A stretch of DNA of 64,000 nt, taken from NCBI GenBank assembly GCA_008828725.1, contig MEHQ01000010.1, positions 322,271 through 386,270 of the forward strand. The letters are read 5' to 3'. The stretch is from Saccharina japonica (taxonomy: Eukaryota; Sar; Phaeophyceae; Laminariales; Laminariaceae). Shown piece after piece: positions 36,525-49,003 of the stretch (positions are counted from its first letter, which is position 1; each line of letters begins with the position of its first letter). The notes beneath the pieces are model-generated. The model was given only the letters and a program-made list of their open reading frames with translations, was not told where the DNA came from and searched no databases. The position numbers and the translations under genes were made by a program.

Positions 36525-39500
36525 TCAGGACGTGCAGTACGCCACCACGCCATCGACATCAACACTGTCAAGCTTCTCCACATCAGGCAGTACACGATCC
36601 CAAACTTTTGACACAGTAGACTTTCCCTGAATAAAAGGCGAAAAGACTCGTCGATGCCTCGCCAGCATCTACCATAAGCAAAGCCTCCTAAGCGTCAAAA
36701 ACTTAAAAGATTCATGCAACCAAGAAAACGAAAGAGATAGGGTTTGGTCGAGGGAACCTTACCTCTGAGTGTCGATGAAGCACGCTGATCCCGTACGCCG
36801 GCTTGAGGTCGCTTTGGAGTTCAAACGCCTGTCTCTCCCACAAAAACGCCACCCTGCGCTGCAAAACCTTTGGCCTAGCAGCGTCCGCCCGTTCCTGCTC
36901 GATTTTGTTGAACTCTTCCACGGAGAGGCGTCTGGTGTCGTCGGCTACCGTACCGTCGTCGTAGCTAGAAAAGGTGGTTATTCCGTATACGAACAATCCT
37001 GTTGTGAAACACACGCGATCGTCAAAAACATTGGAGGAATAGTTGAGGCTAACAGGCACGCGATGAAGCAAGCACTATTTTTGACATGTAGCGTGTATTG
37101 ATCTACGGTTGTTGCAGCGACTGGCAAAGGACACTGTCGATAACGAATATAGTTTCATCTTCAAAGGCACTGGTGCGCGTATTTATTGGTCGATAGTCAG
37201 CATCCATTGAACATGGAGCAAACGCTGATAATAAGGGAAGCAAGCCGCCAGGACGCTGGAGAGGCGAAACCGTTAAGCCGTTCACTAATATCCGTTGGGA
37301 AGCGCTTATTGTGAAGCCGGCTGGCCGTTGGGTAGAGTATACTCTCAATCGACGCTTGGCAGTTGCAGTAAGAAGAGCGTTGCACCAAAAATTACCGCCG
37401 AGATGTACCGGTAAAGCCGCGAAATCAGCATTTAAGGTGTCCTACGAAACTCACCAGCTCTACCCCGCTTCTCGAGAAAGGACTCGCTCGACACGCACAC
37501 CGCAGAAGTATCACTTTTCTCCGAGGTGGGCCCTATGAGTAGGTTGCTTTGCCCTGTAGCTGCATCTCGTCGAAGAAGGAAGGTCTGCGTCACGTAACGG
37601 TCAGAAATCGATATCCGAAAAATCAACCAATGCGTACGATTATATTTGGTAGTTGAAGCATAAGAACAAGGAGGCGGTGAGACATTGGAGACATATATAC
37701 TACTGGAGAACTTAAGTCCGGTCTGACAATAGAAGTAAACTGCTATAGCAGGTGTCAATGATGCCACTAATCACCCAAACGGAGTATCCGTTGTGGCGCC
37801 GTTGTCCACGGCGGACTGCGGCCTTTGTACTATCTCCACTCCCACCATCAACCAGCCTTTACGCCGGAAAACGCCTCCCCCGCCATGCCATCAACCCATC
37901 AATTCATTCGATTGGTACGTGCATATCGAAACGATTACAACCGACACAACGTCACGCCAGCCATGCAGTCAGTCAGGTATGATAGCCGCAAGACATTTGG
38001 TGCGGGCGGTTTTCCTAATGGTGAACTGGTTTGTACCGATTGCTTTCGACATCGGTCGCTTGTAGGTTGGGTTGATTGGTGATGAGTCACCTTCTCCGCC
38101 TCAAACTCTTCCGTCGGTACAGGAAACTCTTCGAGCGGTGGAGGGGGCTTTGTCAGGAGAAACTTGCCGAGCTTCCGCGGGCGGCATGGCAGGCCGACAA
38201 GCCTCGAGGCAGCCGACGTGACTCGGTCCATTTTCGCCTCGAAGTCCGTCGAGTTGTCGAACAGGATTTGGCGGGGATGTCCCAGCCAGGCCGCTTCAGC
38301 GCGTGCGTCCACCTTCCCGATTCGAAACGATCGACAAACGTTTCACGTTTCACCCATCAGTACAAGAAAGTCATAGTAAGTAGACCGTTAATAGTAGTGG
38401 GCAAGGCGTGATGCCATGGAAGGGATGGGCGATGGCATGGCAGGAAAGGCGACCACGCAAGGAGTGATCATACAAGCAATCTATCATGGTGTCATTTGCC
38501 AGGTGCGATTATACTAGACCAAAACAAAAGGATGAGACCCGAAGGTCGTGTGATCTGCGTATGATACGTATGCTACTTATAGCACCCCCTTATAGTATAC
38601 TCGTACCCTTTCCGCCTTCCCAAGCCACCCCTACCACCAGCTATGATATTAGTAATAGCATTTCACTACGGAAACCCTGCGTCCACGTTTGACATGGCAT
38701 TTCGTACCTATTTTATACGTACATTTACGGCCATCTCGACGGACTCGCTCCGCGCTTCGTTATTGTCGAGAGAGTAGTGCTCTTCCGCTCCAAAGGCTGC
38801 TGTGATAAGGTGGAGAATGCCGTCGTAGCGACCATCACGCAAGGATACCTCGTCCATCCCATTTGCTTTCACCTGCGCCACGGAGCCAGGGGGGGCATTT
38901 TCGCGTTAGGGCTGGCGTGAGGGCATGGAGGTGGGGAAGAAGATGCTGCGTGCCCTGGGACACGCATATGCTCCTACTATTGATAGAACCTCTTCAAAGT
39001 TAGGGTTTTCGCCAAAACAGTTGTCGGGATGGCTCAACCGGACAGGGTTGTGTCGCTTTATCCTCCGGGTGTTGTAGCATGCCGTTAGGCAACGCGGTGA
39101 AGTTGGGGTGCTGGGTTACAATGATCCCTTCCCGCAATATCCACGTGGTACCACTGTTGTTACCGAGACACTTAAGGAATCTTGCTCGCCGAGTAACCTA
39201 TTTGAATCATCGTTTGTTGGACTCTTCCTTACGATAAATAAATACATTTCTGCGAACCGTACACTCTTACCCGTACTATACTATGAGAGTCTGCAACACC
39301 CCAGCTTGAGTGCAATTGGATCTTTGAGACCGCGAAGAAACGACTGACCAAAAATCCATACCAGGTATCAGGTACACCTGGCATGTACCTGGCACGTAGC
39401 CATAACACAATACCTGATATACAGCAGTTTTGGTGGCTGTTCGAGGGACTTACCAGGCAAGCCCATTCTTCTGGCTGCATGTAGACTGATCCGTCCATCA

Positions 39501-41490
39501 GTCCTCGGTCACAGAGTAATATGGATGGCTGCCCATTCACATACGCGAACCGCTCGAAGCCATCCTCCTGCGTCATTTGAAGGCTGGCCACCCAACACGC
39601 ACGATGTCGCAATGGGCAAAACACGCAGAGCACAGGCAGAAGCAAAACGTGGGCAACATATAAGGCTGGGGTTTCTGCTGTTGTTTGACGGTCCAAGGCT
39701 TGGGGTAGGGGACATCTGGTTCTCTAGTTGGGGTTGGTTTCCTTGAGAGCGATGGAAATAGTCCAGTTCGGTTGTTTTACTGCAGCAGTATCTTGGTACT
39801 GCGTGTACGACACACTTGGAGGTTGACTTTACGATGACGACTGATGATGCCATGTGTCACTCATATCACAACAGTCAAATCTCTCTCTCTTGCCCTCTCT
39901 CTGTCTCTCTCTCCCTCTCACTCCCTTTTTCAATGATGCTGCCGTAGAACATGGCTGGACTCCAGAACATGGGCTTTGCGGGGTGGAGTGGTGGCATCAT
40001 AAAAGTGTCTACGTACAGTAGTGTCTAACTACGTACAGTACGTACTTGTTGTCCTCACACTAACTCGTCGCCAAAAATCTTGCCCGCGGACACTACGTGC
40101 TGCTGCTGCTGCTGTAGCACTCACTCTAGAAGGCTCCACTGGAAGGCGAATCGGTTAGCTGGAGTACTGCCGTCTTCGAAGCGGATGCCGTTCGTGTACA
40201 TGCATGTTGCAGCCTCGGGCACCGTGAACACACGGAACCTGTTACATGATACACCAGGCATACGTTAAATCAAACCACCAAAGAGGGTATATAAGACGGG
40301 ACAACGAGACAAGGAAATGGCAGTTTCCGAATTGGGAGAGCATTTCGTGATCGCTGTACCGTTATGATAACAGATAAAATATACAAAACGACCTTGTATC
40401 GTGTGTCGCTGCATCGCTTCGCTGTTCCTAACGAACGAAAAAAAACACGATTCGTAACGTTTTGGCATGACAAAATACCACGATTCGTGAAATTTCTTTC
40501 CAAACGAAAATAGCTCATTTTTCTTCACGTTGCGTGATATTTTCACTTTGTCAGAAATCCGATATTTCAAATCCAACGGTATTTCGGTATTTGAGGGTGG
40601 GGTCAACTCTCGCAGATAGGTCACGGGCCTTGCCGGGCCGACCCTGCCCTACCCGGCCCGTGATTCAAACCACGGGCTGAGGCCTGACATGGCCGGTGAT
40701 ATTCCAACCTCACGCGCCGTCGGCCAGGCCAGGTCCGCGCGAGTTTCCAATCTCTCTAACATGTCTGCCCTGCCTGGCTCGTGAGATTTTCAGATTATTT
40801 TTGCTTTTTCTTCACGCTGTGTCTCCTCCGCCGCGAGATTTCGAGGCCACAGCGTGCTCGTTAGCCTGCACCCAGCAGTGTCTTTAGGCGGCCGCTCGCT
40901 GTCCACAATCGGCGTACGCAGCAGAGTCTGCCGTGCCCCCTATACCGGCCTTCGGATATCGAGCCTCGACAAAAAGTCATGAATCGTGATTTTGTGTTTT
41001 CTTAGGGACAACGTAAACAAAATGGAGTCATGAATCAGCATGAATTGTGAGTTTTTTTTGTGAATCATGACACAAAGTCACGGTTCATGGCCAAAACGTC
41101 ACGATTCGTGTTCGTGGTGTTTTTCGTTCGAATCGGAACGGCCCTTTATGCGGAATTTTACGTGGAACTCACTACGTGGGAGTTCGTACGCATTTAAAAA
41201 TCGAGACAGAACAGCAAATCAACAACAGAACAAATCAACAGCAAAGGCAGGTACGCCGTCGCCCAACGTACGGCTCACCCCTTTGCTCGGAAGAAGTCGC
41301 CCATCCTCTTGAGCGCAGTTGTCTTGCCAGCGCATGGTCCTCCAGTCAGGACGAGCTTGTACACTGCCGTCGTGTGATCGCTCGCTGTGGCGCGAGCATC
41401 AATGAGAGGGTCATCAGGTCCAAGTTGCAAGACAGCACTCAACAGACCCGTCGAATCCGGCGATTCTTCCTCAGGAGAAGGGGAGGCCAT
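36525..41490 (-). CDS. TTD14: TTD14-like protein: P-loop (AAA_28-type) NTPase plus CYTH-like domain
   Basis: In Drosophila TTD14 binds GTP and phosphatidic acid and serves membrane-protein trafficking; the role in algae is unknown. Eight exons join in phase: 41490-41279, 40238-40125, 39583-39454, 38872-38729, 38312-38091, 37584-37455, 36998-36763, 36626-36525 (429 aa). The Walker A loop is GGPCAGKT at residues 50-57. It is followed by FRVFTVPEAAT (about 72-82), a Walker B-like CDRGLMDGSVYM (133-144), GRYDGILHLITAAFGAEEHY, and AAWLGHP..FDNSTDFEAKMDRV, all typical of the family. KFLL and LEKRGRAG lead into the C-terminal CYTH-like half, with VLQRRVAFLWERQAFEL. The start is the first Met of the exon bearing the P-loop. 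The last exon (33 aa, ending VVAYCTS) is supported by phase and by a plausible LPD..YS-type family C-terminus, but it is the least certain. No membrane segment is visible. Confidence 0.88.
39881..39925. repeat. CT microsatellite
   Basis: CTCTCTCTCT tracts broken by TGCC and GT, about 45 bp, lie in intron 2 of the TTD14-like gene. Confidence 0.85.
40440..41115. repeat. Region of recurring CACGATTCGTG/TCATGAATCGTGA motifs
   Basis: Within intron 1 of the TTD14-like gene, near-palindromic words CACGATTCGTG, GTCATGAATCGTGA and GTGAATCATGACAC recur at least six times on both sides of a G+C-rich core (40619-40780). That core contains an exact 9-bp inverted repeat TCACGGGCC/GGCCCGTGA. This could be a fold-back or degraded DNA transposon, but no clean termini or target duplication were identified. 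Confidence 0.45.
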
Positions 41491-41987
41491 GGCAGCGAGT
41501 TGTCAGAACTGATCAAGTCGTCGTAGCCCTGGGTTTGACGTAGAAGACTGACGGCAGATGCACTACGCCGCGACTACTCTGGCAGCAGTAGTTGCAAAGG
41601 CGAGGTAAAATGCGGCGAGAAAGCGAAAAGGGTTTCCATTTTTTTTCGGGATGCGTTTCGCATGAGGGGGAGGGTCTCTGCACCCCCCTCGCCATATCCA
41701 AGTTCTCCACATGTGCACTGTGCGCTGGCACAGCCCCGCGGGCCCCGCGAATCCTCAATGAGCCCCTTCCCTGCGAACAAGGAGAGACGCAAGCGGGCCC
41801 CAAGGCAGGATGCATCTCAACGCGCTCGAGCCTATCTCGAGGTATCATGAGCAGCCCGTCCTGGATCCAACGAAACATGACCCGCCATGTTGCAGTATCC
41901 ACGCATCCCGCCAGTTCCAACATCCACGCCACACTCAACATCTAACAGAGAGCTCACCATCGTACTGCGGCCTCACCACGACACTGA
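41491..41987. promoter_or_regulatory. Putative bidirectional promoter, TTD14-like / unknown large gene
   Basis: About 500 bp lies between two divergent start codons. No TATA box could be assigned. ORFs crossing it on both strands show no domain. Confidence 0.45.
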
Positions 41988-44900
41988 ATGCTCAATGATC
42001 TCGTGCCCGTCGCTATGAAACAGGAAAAGGGTCTGCCTAAGCTAATTCGAGACTTCTTCGACGATATGTTCAAGCGTGAGGAACTGCCGGTTAGTCCTTA
42101 TCCCGACCTTGTGCAAAGATTTCGAATCGCTGAGAGCGCCGAAGGTGAATCGATTTATCTCCTCTGGTACATATACCAGGTACCTGTCAGGGTACCTGGC
42201 AGGCTTTGCCAGCAAACCCGACTTCTGTGCGAGCCGACGGCATCGAAGCCGGACAACCGCCCATATCCTCCTCGAGACAAGGAGTTTAGGCGCCAAGCAC
42301 TCAATTATTACTTGCTTCTTGCTTTGTTCGAATTTTCATGTGTGTGTGGTTGATCCAGGTTGATCTCACGAGTTTTTGCTTGGTGCACCATTAGACCACT
42401 GCTGTAATACAAGGCAACGTTTAGTACCCAAACACCCAAGCCCGTTTCCCGCCCTCCGTCAAGGTTTATTCCGCTCAGTCGAAGACGATTCCAAGGCGTG
42501 CGAAAAGACGAGAAACACCATCGCAGTGTCTCCCGAACTGTCTGGAGTCACCTACGTGCAAGGCTCGCGTGGAATTTGGGGTTTGCCTCACATCCTCCAG
42601 ATGGCTGACAGCGGGCACCTCGAGAAGATGAAGGTGGTGGTAGCCGCCAACGAGGACTTTCTGCACGACGGGCAGCATGTTTCCTACGGCAAGGACTACG
42701 TCGTTAATGTGTGGGTCGGGTTGACCGGTCCTGCGGTACTCGCGGGCAGACTATACAGGTATCATATGTGATATATATGTGATATGTGATACGGATGGTG
42801 GTACCGGTGCATGCAAAATCATGTTGCGTCCGACAATCTACTGTAGATGTTGCATTATAGATACTGCTGTACAAGGGTGTCAAAATATGTGCAGGAGGGC
42901 GATGAAGGCTACTGCTGTACGTATACGTATATAATACCCACAACGTTCTCGTTCGGGGTTGTGGTTGACTTGGTGTCGCAGGCTGAAAAGATAACACAGC
43001 AGGCGTCCGTTCCTCTTGCCAGCCACTCGTACGCACGTAGCCACCCGGCAAGAACGAAGAACAAAATACACTCTTGAAATCTACAGTAAAGAAAAACATT
43101 TTACTCGTACGTAGCCACCGGGCAAGAAACACCGACCAGCCCAAACGAGTAAACTAGTTTATAGTTAGTTCGCATCTAATTATAGGCAGGAAGCTTCCGA
43201 CGTTTTTTGCGGTCGCAAGATATTTTCCCATCGTCGTGTATTGCAGTCGACTGCGGACCACGCGACACTTGTGAAGTCTCCCTTTTTCCTTCGACGTGGA
43301 AACATGTATGTACCATACCAAATCTACAGTAGAGTCGTCGATCTTACCTCTCATGCATGCTATCCCCCGCTATCACACCCGTTGTCTGCCCGTGGTCGAA
43401 CGTTTACCACCAACATTCCCTACAGCGAGTTCTGGGCAGAAATGAGATTGACGGTGAACGCGGAGATCGTAACGAAGAACTTCGACCAAGCCGTGGAGTT
43501 GTTCGCACAAACTATCCTCAATGACGCAAGGGGGTGCCAGGGCAGCAACCGCTTGCTGCTAACGTCTCTCAAGATCGAGTATCCCTATGGGTATGTACAG
43601 TGTCAATGTTGTATCTGCATCAAAGCCCGTCGCCTCGCCTCACGCCCCGCGCGAAGCTGATACATGGCACATCTCACATCTCGGATACCAAAAAACAAAA
43701 ACGCTACTACCGCCATTGGGGTCTATTTATACCTCGAGTATATGTAAACAGAGTATGTATAACTATAACTATAAACTCGTGTTGGGCTGGTCGGTATTAC
43801 TTGCCCGATTCACTTGCCCGGTGGATAGTTCTTTTGTTTTCGTAGCAAACCAGATATTTTCTTATTGTCTTCGTTCTTGCCCGGTGGCTACTATTAATAC
43901 TATTAATAGTATGTACGAGTACGTAGCTGGTACGAGGAACGAACGCCTGCTGTGTTCTCTCTTTTCAGCTTGCGACACCCCCGGGATTTCAGGTCAACCA
44001 CAATCCCGAAGGTGGACATTGTACGACTATATAAATGCGTATGTATGCATGCATGCATGTGTATTATAGGCTCTCGAACTTACCTAGATCTTGCGACCAG
44101 CACCTGGAGCTGCCTAAAGCCACATTTCACAGGCTCGCCCATAAACTGTGCTCGCAAACCCAGGCTGAAACGCGTTGCGCAAGAGCACCACACGGCATGG
44201 ACACCCCAACAGCTACACGACGACCCCGACGCGTTCATCTCTGAAATTAAGATCAGTCTGCCGCTGCGGCCTTCGATTACGATGCACTACCTCTTTGTCT
44301 CCCCGAACGAGGCCATCCGAACGGTAGGCGGCCCGATCATATCGGTACAGCGGAGTTACACGATGCACCACCGAAGCAGCACCAAGAAGATCGTGTCCTT
44401 CACTAAACTCCCCTTCAGCGCGCTGTACTCCGGCGTGTTCTTCTCTCGCGCCGAAGCCCACCACTACGGTGAGGTTTTTCGAACCCAAGGGTTGTCTTTC
44501 GCGTCCGAAGGCGTTGCCAGGGCCAGGGAATGCATGGCCTCGGACGTGGAGCGCGCAAAAGAAGTCGGAGATACTTTGTCGGTGCACGCATGTTTGCTGC
44601 CCCTGGCGCTCATATCAGGGGTTAATGGCGACAGCACCATAGCCCTGCGAGCGGCTCTCGACGCCGCACGGGTGACCAGGAGCGCCGCGGCGCGCCATCG
44701 CTCTCTACGGCATTTGTGCGATTCTATTCGGTGCATATTGAGAGTGCTGGTCGGGTGGCTGGAGGGTACGGAACCCATATTAAAATGGGAGGAGGACGCC
44801 GAGGTTGACGAGGAGCTCGATCTTGACGAAAATGGCCCCAACGGCGACGGCGGTGACTGGAATTCCAAGCGGCGATGCCGGTCCGCGAAAGACCTCCTCC

Positions 44901-47542
44901 AAACGTGGCTACGAAGGGTCAACCTTTTGTTCTGGGGGTGGAGGCGCGATGTGTTGCTCTATCTCGATGCAGACCGCCACTCTGACGTTACCGTGATGAA
45001 CGACAAAGTGCGGTGTTGGATTGGAGATGTCTCGAGCACCGCCCGCATGGGCTTGCGGCTGCCAATTCTGCGGTGGTATGACCACGGCCGCTCCATCGCC
45101 GAAGGCAGGGGCGCTTTCTTAGACGCGTCGTCATCGATATGCCAGCGGTTGGATTGTTTGAGCGGATGGCTCCACTGTCTTGACCTGTCGCTCTCATGGG
45201 ACGCCGCCAAGGTGTGCGAACGGGTGCATGCGCAGCATCACTTGCAATCGCAGAGCAAGAACACCGCCAGCAGCGCCGCGCATGCCGGCCACTGGCCGCA
45301 CTTGATGGGGCACAAGACACAAGTGACCCAACAAGCGCGTAGCAACTCCGGGACCTTGCCAACCGCCGGGGGTCTCCTTCGGTTGCAGCGGGCTTGGCTT
45401 GACGACGCTGCGGTGGTCGCAGATGTCCGCGAGAATGAAGCAATAGGCAAAGGTCGTGGGAAAAGCCACCATCGGCATGGTAAGGCAGCTGCTGCCGCTA
45501 CCGCCACTGCCGTGGAGGCCGCGGTGGCGAAGGGAATACGGTATCACCCGGCCCCTGTTGCACCCGACTCGGCCAAAACCCTCGAAGGCCTCGATGTCCG
45601 CCTCGCGGTCATCGCAACTCTTCGGAAAGACGAATTCCCAGAGGCCATCGCGCACGAGGTAACCTTGATGAAGTACATCACCGACAGCAGGATAGACCTG
45701 TCTCTCAACGATAGCATCGCCGAGTTGCTGTCGTCAGTGCTCGCGCCAAACCCGTTTCCAGCGCTAACAGCTAGCCTGGCCTTGGCTTCGATGGCGCATG
45801 TTCTCCACAGTGTAGACGTTGACGCCATCAGCCGACTGCCGGCGCTGGTAACGTGTATTAACAGCAAAGTTCCTGGCGAACGATCAGCTTCTCGAGGTCT
45901 AGACAACGACTATTTTGCATTGCGGGGTACAGAAGGGGGTACTGCCATATTCGGGTCTAAGCCGGCGCTGTTGGGCGTTAACGCCGACTTTGCTCTCAGC
46001 ATGTTTCGCGCCCTACCCCCCATCGCTAGCTGGGTACTAGATGCGCCAGGCGGTGAGGGTGACAGCAGCGTCAGCGTTGCCCTCGGCATTTCCGGATGCG
46101 CACAGCAACACTGCTCGCACACCAATCCCACAGTGCCGTCCGAGTTGAACGTTGTCGTAGCGTGCGTGTACGGCTACGATCTGCGCACGGGCGTGACGCC
46201 GGCGGAAAAACTGTCCTGTCTTGCTGTCCACTGCGCGGTCACGGCACACAAAACCACCCCGTTGGTGACGATTGGCCTAACCGCAGCAACCCACGCCAAC
46301 GGCAACCTACTATCGTATCGGTTTCCACTCGATGAGATTTTAGCTGCGCCGCGGGAAATCGAGGAGGAGATATCCGAGATCGATCCCGAGGAAATCGTTC
46401 TGGAGGCGTTGATGTACTATCCTATTTCGACCGGAGGGGGGGCGCTGATACCGCTCTCGATTCGGTTTGTTCTGACATCGGATACGGACGTGGAGAACGG
46501 CGGGGAAGACGGTGACCCTGCCGAAGCCACCCTGCTCTACGACTGCGTGTATTCCACGGCGAGTGCAGCCAAGATATTTTCCACGCGGAACTCCGCTTTG
46601 TTGGAATCTGGCAGTGCAGACCGACATGTACAACGCACAAGACATTTGGTATTGGAGAGCATGGCCCGGCTGGAATACCTTGAAGCCTATCGCTTGTTCC
46701 ACCATCTTCGCGATCTACGACTGTTAGTGCCGGACGATGTGGATACCTCGACAGCACCCGGTACAAACACGGACGACAAGAAGATGTGGCCCCACAGAGC
46801 ACGAAACGGTTCACAGGGGTGTGCAGGACATTTTCGAGGAGATGACGCATCTGTGACAGCTGCAATAATGCGCATGCTTAGGGGCCCGGCTGGCCGACTA
46901 TATCACGCTCGCCGATTGCTGGACGCACTACGAAGAGTCGTGTCTCGCGACGATCTGCCCCCCGACACACTGGCTTTTCTAGAGGAGAGGACAGTAAAGG
47001 ACCACGCTGAATACTCCATAAACTACCTTCTAGACGCTCTCGCGGAACAGCCCATGGTGCGTTTCGAGGGGGCAGTTAATTCCGTAAAGCTGCGTGCCCG
47101 TTTGCTGTTAGACCACGTAAGAAAAATGACGGAAAGCGAAGGTTCCAGCAGCAACAGCAGCGCAAGCACCACCCGAACGGCGGCGGGAGCCAGTGCAACT
47201 AGGGAGGCCGCGTCCAAGCTAGCAGACTCCGTTGTATCGATTCTGCTAATTTTGCAGGCCGCAGTCGAGGCGGACACACACCGATGCCTCCCTCAACTGG
47301 AAAAGGCGTTTGGACAACTTCGGGAGGCGGAGAAGCGGGAAGGGCAAGCGCGAGAGGCTGCCCGTGCTGCCCGTGCTGGTCGGCTTGCGGGAGAGCCCGC
47401 GAAGCGGGAGAAGGGTGGTCGTGTTGCTGGTGATAACGGTCGGAGAGGGGCGGAGTTGGCCGACGAGAGCGGGGCTTACAAGGCGTCAAATGGAGGAAGC
47501 TCCGGTGGGGTCGGTGTGCAGTCCAAACAGAAGGATGTGTAA
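41988..47542 (+). CDS. Large protein of unknown family (about 1315 aa)
   Basis: Four exons join in phase: 41988-42144, 42464-42710, 43426-43590, 44164-47542, stop TAA at 47540-47542. The last exon is 3.4 kb, far longer than any other here. The first exon starts MLNDLVPVAMKQEKGLPK. Exon 2 carries NTIAVSPELSGVTYVQGSRG. The long exon holds predicted helical segments, an acidic patch (EEDAEVDEELDLDENG, around residue 265), Ala-rich low complexity (about residues 500-515), and a Lys/Arg/Glu-rich C-terminal tail (LEKAFGQLREAEKREG..) that may be a coiled coil. No P-loop, kinase, zinc or transmembrane motif is visible, and I do not recognise the family. The exon 4 acceptor is uncertain: 43969 (CTTTTCAG) and 44101 are phase-compatible alternatives, but the first lies inside an inverted repeat and yields an odd ATGC-derived peptide. 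The exon 2 donor (GTGGGT) is also tentative. Codon-rich sequence over 1100 codons makes coding certain. Confidence 0.72.
42925..43170 (+). repeat. Left arm of imperfect inverted repeat (intron 2 of large gene)
   Basis: This segment matches the reverse complement of 43761-44030 over about 250 bp with small indels. Shared blocks include TTGTGGTTGAC, GGTGTCGCA, GCTGAAAAGA, ACACAGCAGGCGT, GCAAGAACGAAGA and ACCGACCAGCCCAA. Read on the plus strand it contains a short open frame (VVVDLVSQAEKITQQASV), so the repeat might derive from coding sequence. Confidence 0.8.
43761..44030 (-). repeat. Right arm of imperfect inverted repeat (intron 3 of large gene)
   Basis: This is the reverse-oriented copy of 42925-43170. 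It includes an insertion bearing two CTATTAATA-type motifs (near 43890-43909) and the candidate acceptor CTTTTCAG at 43961-43968, which is the complement of CTGAAAAG in the left arm. The two arms enclose exon 3 (43426-43590). Confidence 0.8.
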
Positions 47543-48282
47543 CTTTGGGGTCGTGGCTCGACTCGAGTGCGAAACCGGCCTGGAGCTTGATACAATGAGG
47601 GTGGAATATGTGTGTTAGGAGAAAGTTAGCTCGGTGAACTGTACGTAGACATTGCCGTCTTGTCCACACGTGGTGCTCTACACAACCACGGCGGGTCCTT
47701 CTCTGTGCGTAGACGTTTTTTTTATAGTTTTTTTTAAAATAATGGGTGAGATGGGTGAGAACGAAAAATTCGTTTATACTAGCAGCATGTATACTGTACT
47801 GCAGCGCCAATTGACAGCATTGTGGTGCTGTTCCCCAGCATAGTGTTGTTTGTTTGAGGTTGGACGGTTGGACAAGGAGCTTACCAGAATACCAGTAACA
47901 ACGTAACTCCTACCTATGCCAATATCAATACTTCGTGTAGCCTCTAAACATAATTACCATTGATAATTAAGTTAAATAAAGGGGGAAACAGATAGAAGCT
48001 GCCAACGGGAAGATAACGGCCGAAGAAGGTAATAAGTAATGTAATTGCAATGGTTCATATGAGCGCCTAGGCCACTTCAGTCCTAAATATCAGTTAACTC
48101 GCTTCCTTTGAATCCTACGGTGTGAAACTGTTGCGTTCGTGCCTGAATGATGGGTAGGCGAGAGGAAAGCCCTACGTACTGAAAACATATGTCACAACAT
48201 ACGATTTAACCGCGTACACCGAGACGATCGCTCCTTCCTTGGCGGCCGCTCTCGGCTCCATCGGGAGCAAGCCCCTCGCCGT

Positions 48283-48327
<45 letters not shown>
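48283..48327. repeat. Compound microsatellite C(n)-(CT)n-(GT)n
   Basis: A run of 11 C passes into about 13 CT units and then GTGTGTGTG. Confidence 0.95.
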
Positions 48328-48967
48328 AACGCAGGTTAGCTACCGAAACAGCCGAAAATATATATTTGACTGTCGTTTGCGCGATGCTGCTTGCTTGACA
48401 ACCGCGTCCCAGTCACGCGCGAGCCTAGGCGCCCCGACTCCCATTTCCAACGCCATCCCCGCGTGCGACAGCCGAAACCCGTGGCGGCAACGCCCTTTTC
48501 CGCATGTTTGACGACCCGCATTGAGGTTCAAGACGATAATAAGACTATGTCTCAAGTCTCAGGCCGTCCTTTTGTCGTCAATTTCAGAGTTGCGCCGCTT
48601 TTGGGCGCTCTTACGCGGCGCGAGTCGACCGTTCTCCGTTAGTGTGCCACCCGCCCCCCCGACCCGCAACCTTGTCCCGAGCAAAATCCTCCTTCCTAGC
48701 GTTGCTGCGTGTTGCCGCAGCCTCGTTCGGAGCAGAAGCCTCCTTCCGTTCTTCCGCGCGTTGCTGCGTGCTGCAGGTGGTTGGTAGCTCATGGGTACTG
48801 CGTCTGTGTGTTCGGTCTTGTGCCGCTTTACACGCCCAATTTTGTACTTTTCTAAGTTTGGCATTTTACTATTAAATAGAGTACCTTACGTAGGTCTTGG
48901 TTTCATTTGGTGAAAGCCTTTTGCAGTGTGTATTCCAGTAATTACAGTATTACGGATGATCATAGCA

Positions 48968-49003
48968 TAGTAAACACTAGTAAACACTAGTAAACACTAG
49001 TAA
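48968..49003. repeat. Tandem TAAACACTAG units
   Basis: Three exact copies of the 10-base unit TAAACACTAG are followed by a partial fourth. Confidence 0.9.

Noticed and set aside
43969-44163. Start of the large unknown gene's last exon at 43969 after CTTTTCAG
   Set aside because: It is in frame, but the segment is one arm of an inverted repeat and includes an ATGC-repeat peptide (CVCMHACM). The acceptor at 44161-44163 (AACCCAG) is also in phase and gives ordinary sequence. It is kept only as an alternative.
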